DNA of 5,846 nucleotides from positions 1 to 5,846 of the forward strand of contig DXZC01000125.1 in the NCBI GenBank assembly GCA_019415505.1, read 5' to 3'. Below are positions 5,504-5,846 of this stretch, one piece after another; position 1 is the stretch's first letter; every line of letters begins with the position of its first letter. The DNA comes from Peptococcaceae bacterium. GTDB lineage: Bacteria; Bacillota; Dehalobacteriia; UBA7702. Below the pieces are notes generated by a model. It ran no database searches. It had not been told where the DNA came from and saw only the letters and a list, made by a program, of their open reading frames with translations. A program made the translations under genes and the position numbers.

Positions 5504-5520
5504 CCTCAGAAACGCCGAGG
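5504..5520 (-). other. Repeat-borne hairpin, second copy of the one at 5463-5477
   Basis: CCTCAG pairs with CCGAGG around the five-base loop AAACG; the same loop is closed by CTCGG/CCGAG in the 42-bp-upstream copy. The A5508/C5516 mismatch on plus is a U-G pair in minus-strand RNA, whereas the upstream copy has a G-C pair there. Confidence 0.4.
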
Positions 5521-5628
5521 ATCTGGAAATATTAGAGACCCCGGAGACCCCAGAAACCTCAGAAACCCCGGAGACGCCAGGGGTCCTGTAAACCTCGGAA
5601 CCCCGGAAGCCCAAGTCGCCTCACAGTC

Positions 5629-5653
5629 CCTTGAGGGCACGGAACCCCCAAGG
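5629..5653 (-). other. Repeat-borne hairpin, copy 1 of the 89-bp pair
   Basis: CCTTG-A-GGG (5629-5637) pairs with CCC-C-CAAGG (5645-5653) around a seven-base loop. The A5634/C5648 mismatch becomes a U-G pair in minus-strand RNA, giving a nine-pair stem. Confidence 0.45.
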
Positions 5654-5671
5654 AGATAGGAATACCGGAGA

Positions 5672-5686
5672 CCAGGGGAACCCTGG
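5672..5686. other. Small perfect hairpin CCAGGG-GAA-CCCTGG
   Basis: A six-pair GC-rich stem with a three-base loop lies between the two long repeat copies. It has no counterpart in the second copy, where the sequence has diverged. Confidence 0.35.
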
Positions 5687-5717
5687 GAACCCAGTAGGCC
5701 CAAGGCTTCTCATCGCC

Positions 5718-5742
5718 CCTTGAGGACGGGAAATCCCCAAGG
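5718..5742 (-). other. Repeat-borne hairpin, copy 2 of the 89-bp pair
   Basis: CCTTG-A-GGA (5718-5726) pairs with TCC-C-CAAGG (5734-5742) around a seven-base loop. Compared with copy 1 the loop-closing G-C pair is changed to A-T on both sides, a compensatory change, and the same A/C (minus-strand U-G) position is kept. Confidence 0.45.
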
Positions 5743-5846
5743 AGTCAGGAATACCAGAGACCCGATGTACCCCAAAAGTCTCGGCGAATCAGGAAACCCC
5801 CAGACCCCAAGGACCCGGAAGCGCCAGACCTCGGAGACCCCTAAAC

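Larger units (their letters stand above)
5460..5846. repeat. C/A/G-rich degenerate 9-nt word array with higher-order repeats
   Basis: From 5460 to the window end the plus strand is made of a roughly 9-base word, about RGARACCYC: GGAGACCCC, AGAAACCTC, AGAAACCCC and GGAGACGCC follow one another at 5543-5578. On top lie longer duplications: 5460-5493 recurs at 5502-5535 (42-bp period, 5 differences in 34), and 5609-5673 recurs at 5698-5762 (89-bp period, about 77% identical, no gaps). T is scarce on the plus strand. No start with a ribosome site and no convincing protein are visible. The array reaches the window edge, so its full length is unknown. Confidence 0.7.

Noticed and set aside
5506..5703. 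A 65-codon minus-strand frame with Gly/Pro/Ser-rich, collagen-like wording
   Set aside because: Its composition follows directly from the 9-nt repeat words, and there is no ribosome site before its ATG.
5460..5846. Possible CRISPR array
   Set aside because: Copies are diverged, there are no unique spacers of constant length, and the period is 9, 42 or 89 rather than repeat plus spacer.

Overview
The window looks like chromosomal DNA of an anaerobic Gram-positive bacterium, most likely of the Clostridia or a related acetogenic or Peptococcaceae-like lineage. The grounds are strong AGGAGG ribosome sites, a roughly half-GC coding sequence beside AT-rich control regions, and a trimethylamine-methyltransferase (MttB) family protein next to a sigma-54 promoter. 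This is inference from gene content and signals; species cannot be named from the sequence alone.

All three full-length genes lie on the minus strand, so the transcriptional order runs from high to low coordinates. An AT-rich control region (about 4741-5130) carries an excellent -24/-12 (sigma-54) promoter at 4833-4848 and, 100-240 bp upstream of it, three copies of an 18-bp TGTTTC-N6-AAAACA type site, the layout expected for a bacterial enhancer-binding protein. It leads into a GlpT/UhpT-type (OPA family) major facilitator transporter (3380-4726), then an MttB-superfamily corrinoid methyltransferase without an in-frame amber codon (1782-3248), then a strong hairpin (1717-1751). After about 340 bp of short-word repeats comes a second, divergent OPA-type transporter (191-1429). 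The simplest reading is an inducible uptake-and-demethylation module: a transporter imports a methylated, probably anionic or zwitterionic compound, and the MttB-like enzyme passes its methyl group to a corrinoid protein. No corrinoid protein, second methyltransferase, corrinoid-reactivating protein or regulator is encoded here, so these would have to lie outside the window.

The non-coding DNA is unusual. Three intergenic stretches (1-190, 1441-1716, 5460-5846) consist of degenerate 7-9-nt words in which a purine run is followed by a pyrimidine run, each stretch with its own wording. The right-hand block also has higher-order repeats of 42 and 89 bp that carry hairpins. Substitutions between hairpin copies, and the mismatches seen, keep base pairing in the minus-strand RNA (as G-U or A-U) but not always in the plus-strand RNA.

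Between the control region and the right-hand repeats (5131-5459) there is no intact gene. It holds a plus-strand remnant of a small two-helix membrane protein, interrupted by TAA and faintly like ATP synthase subunit I, and a 9-codon minus-strand ORF with an ideal ribosome site.
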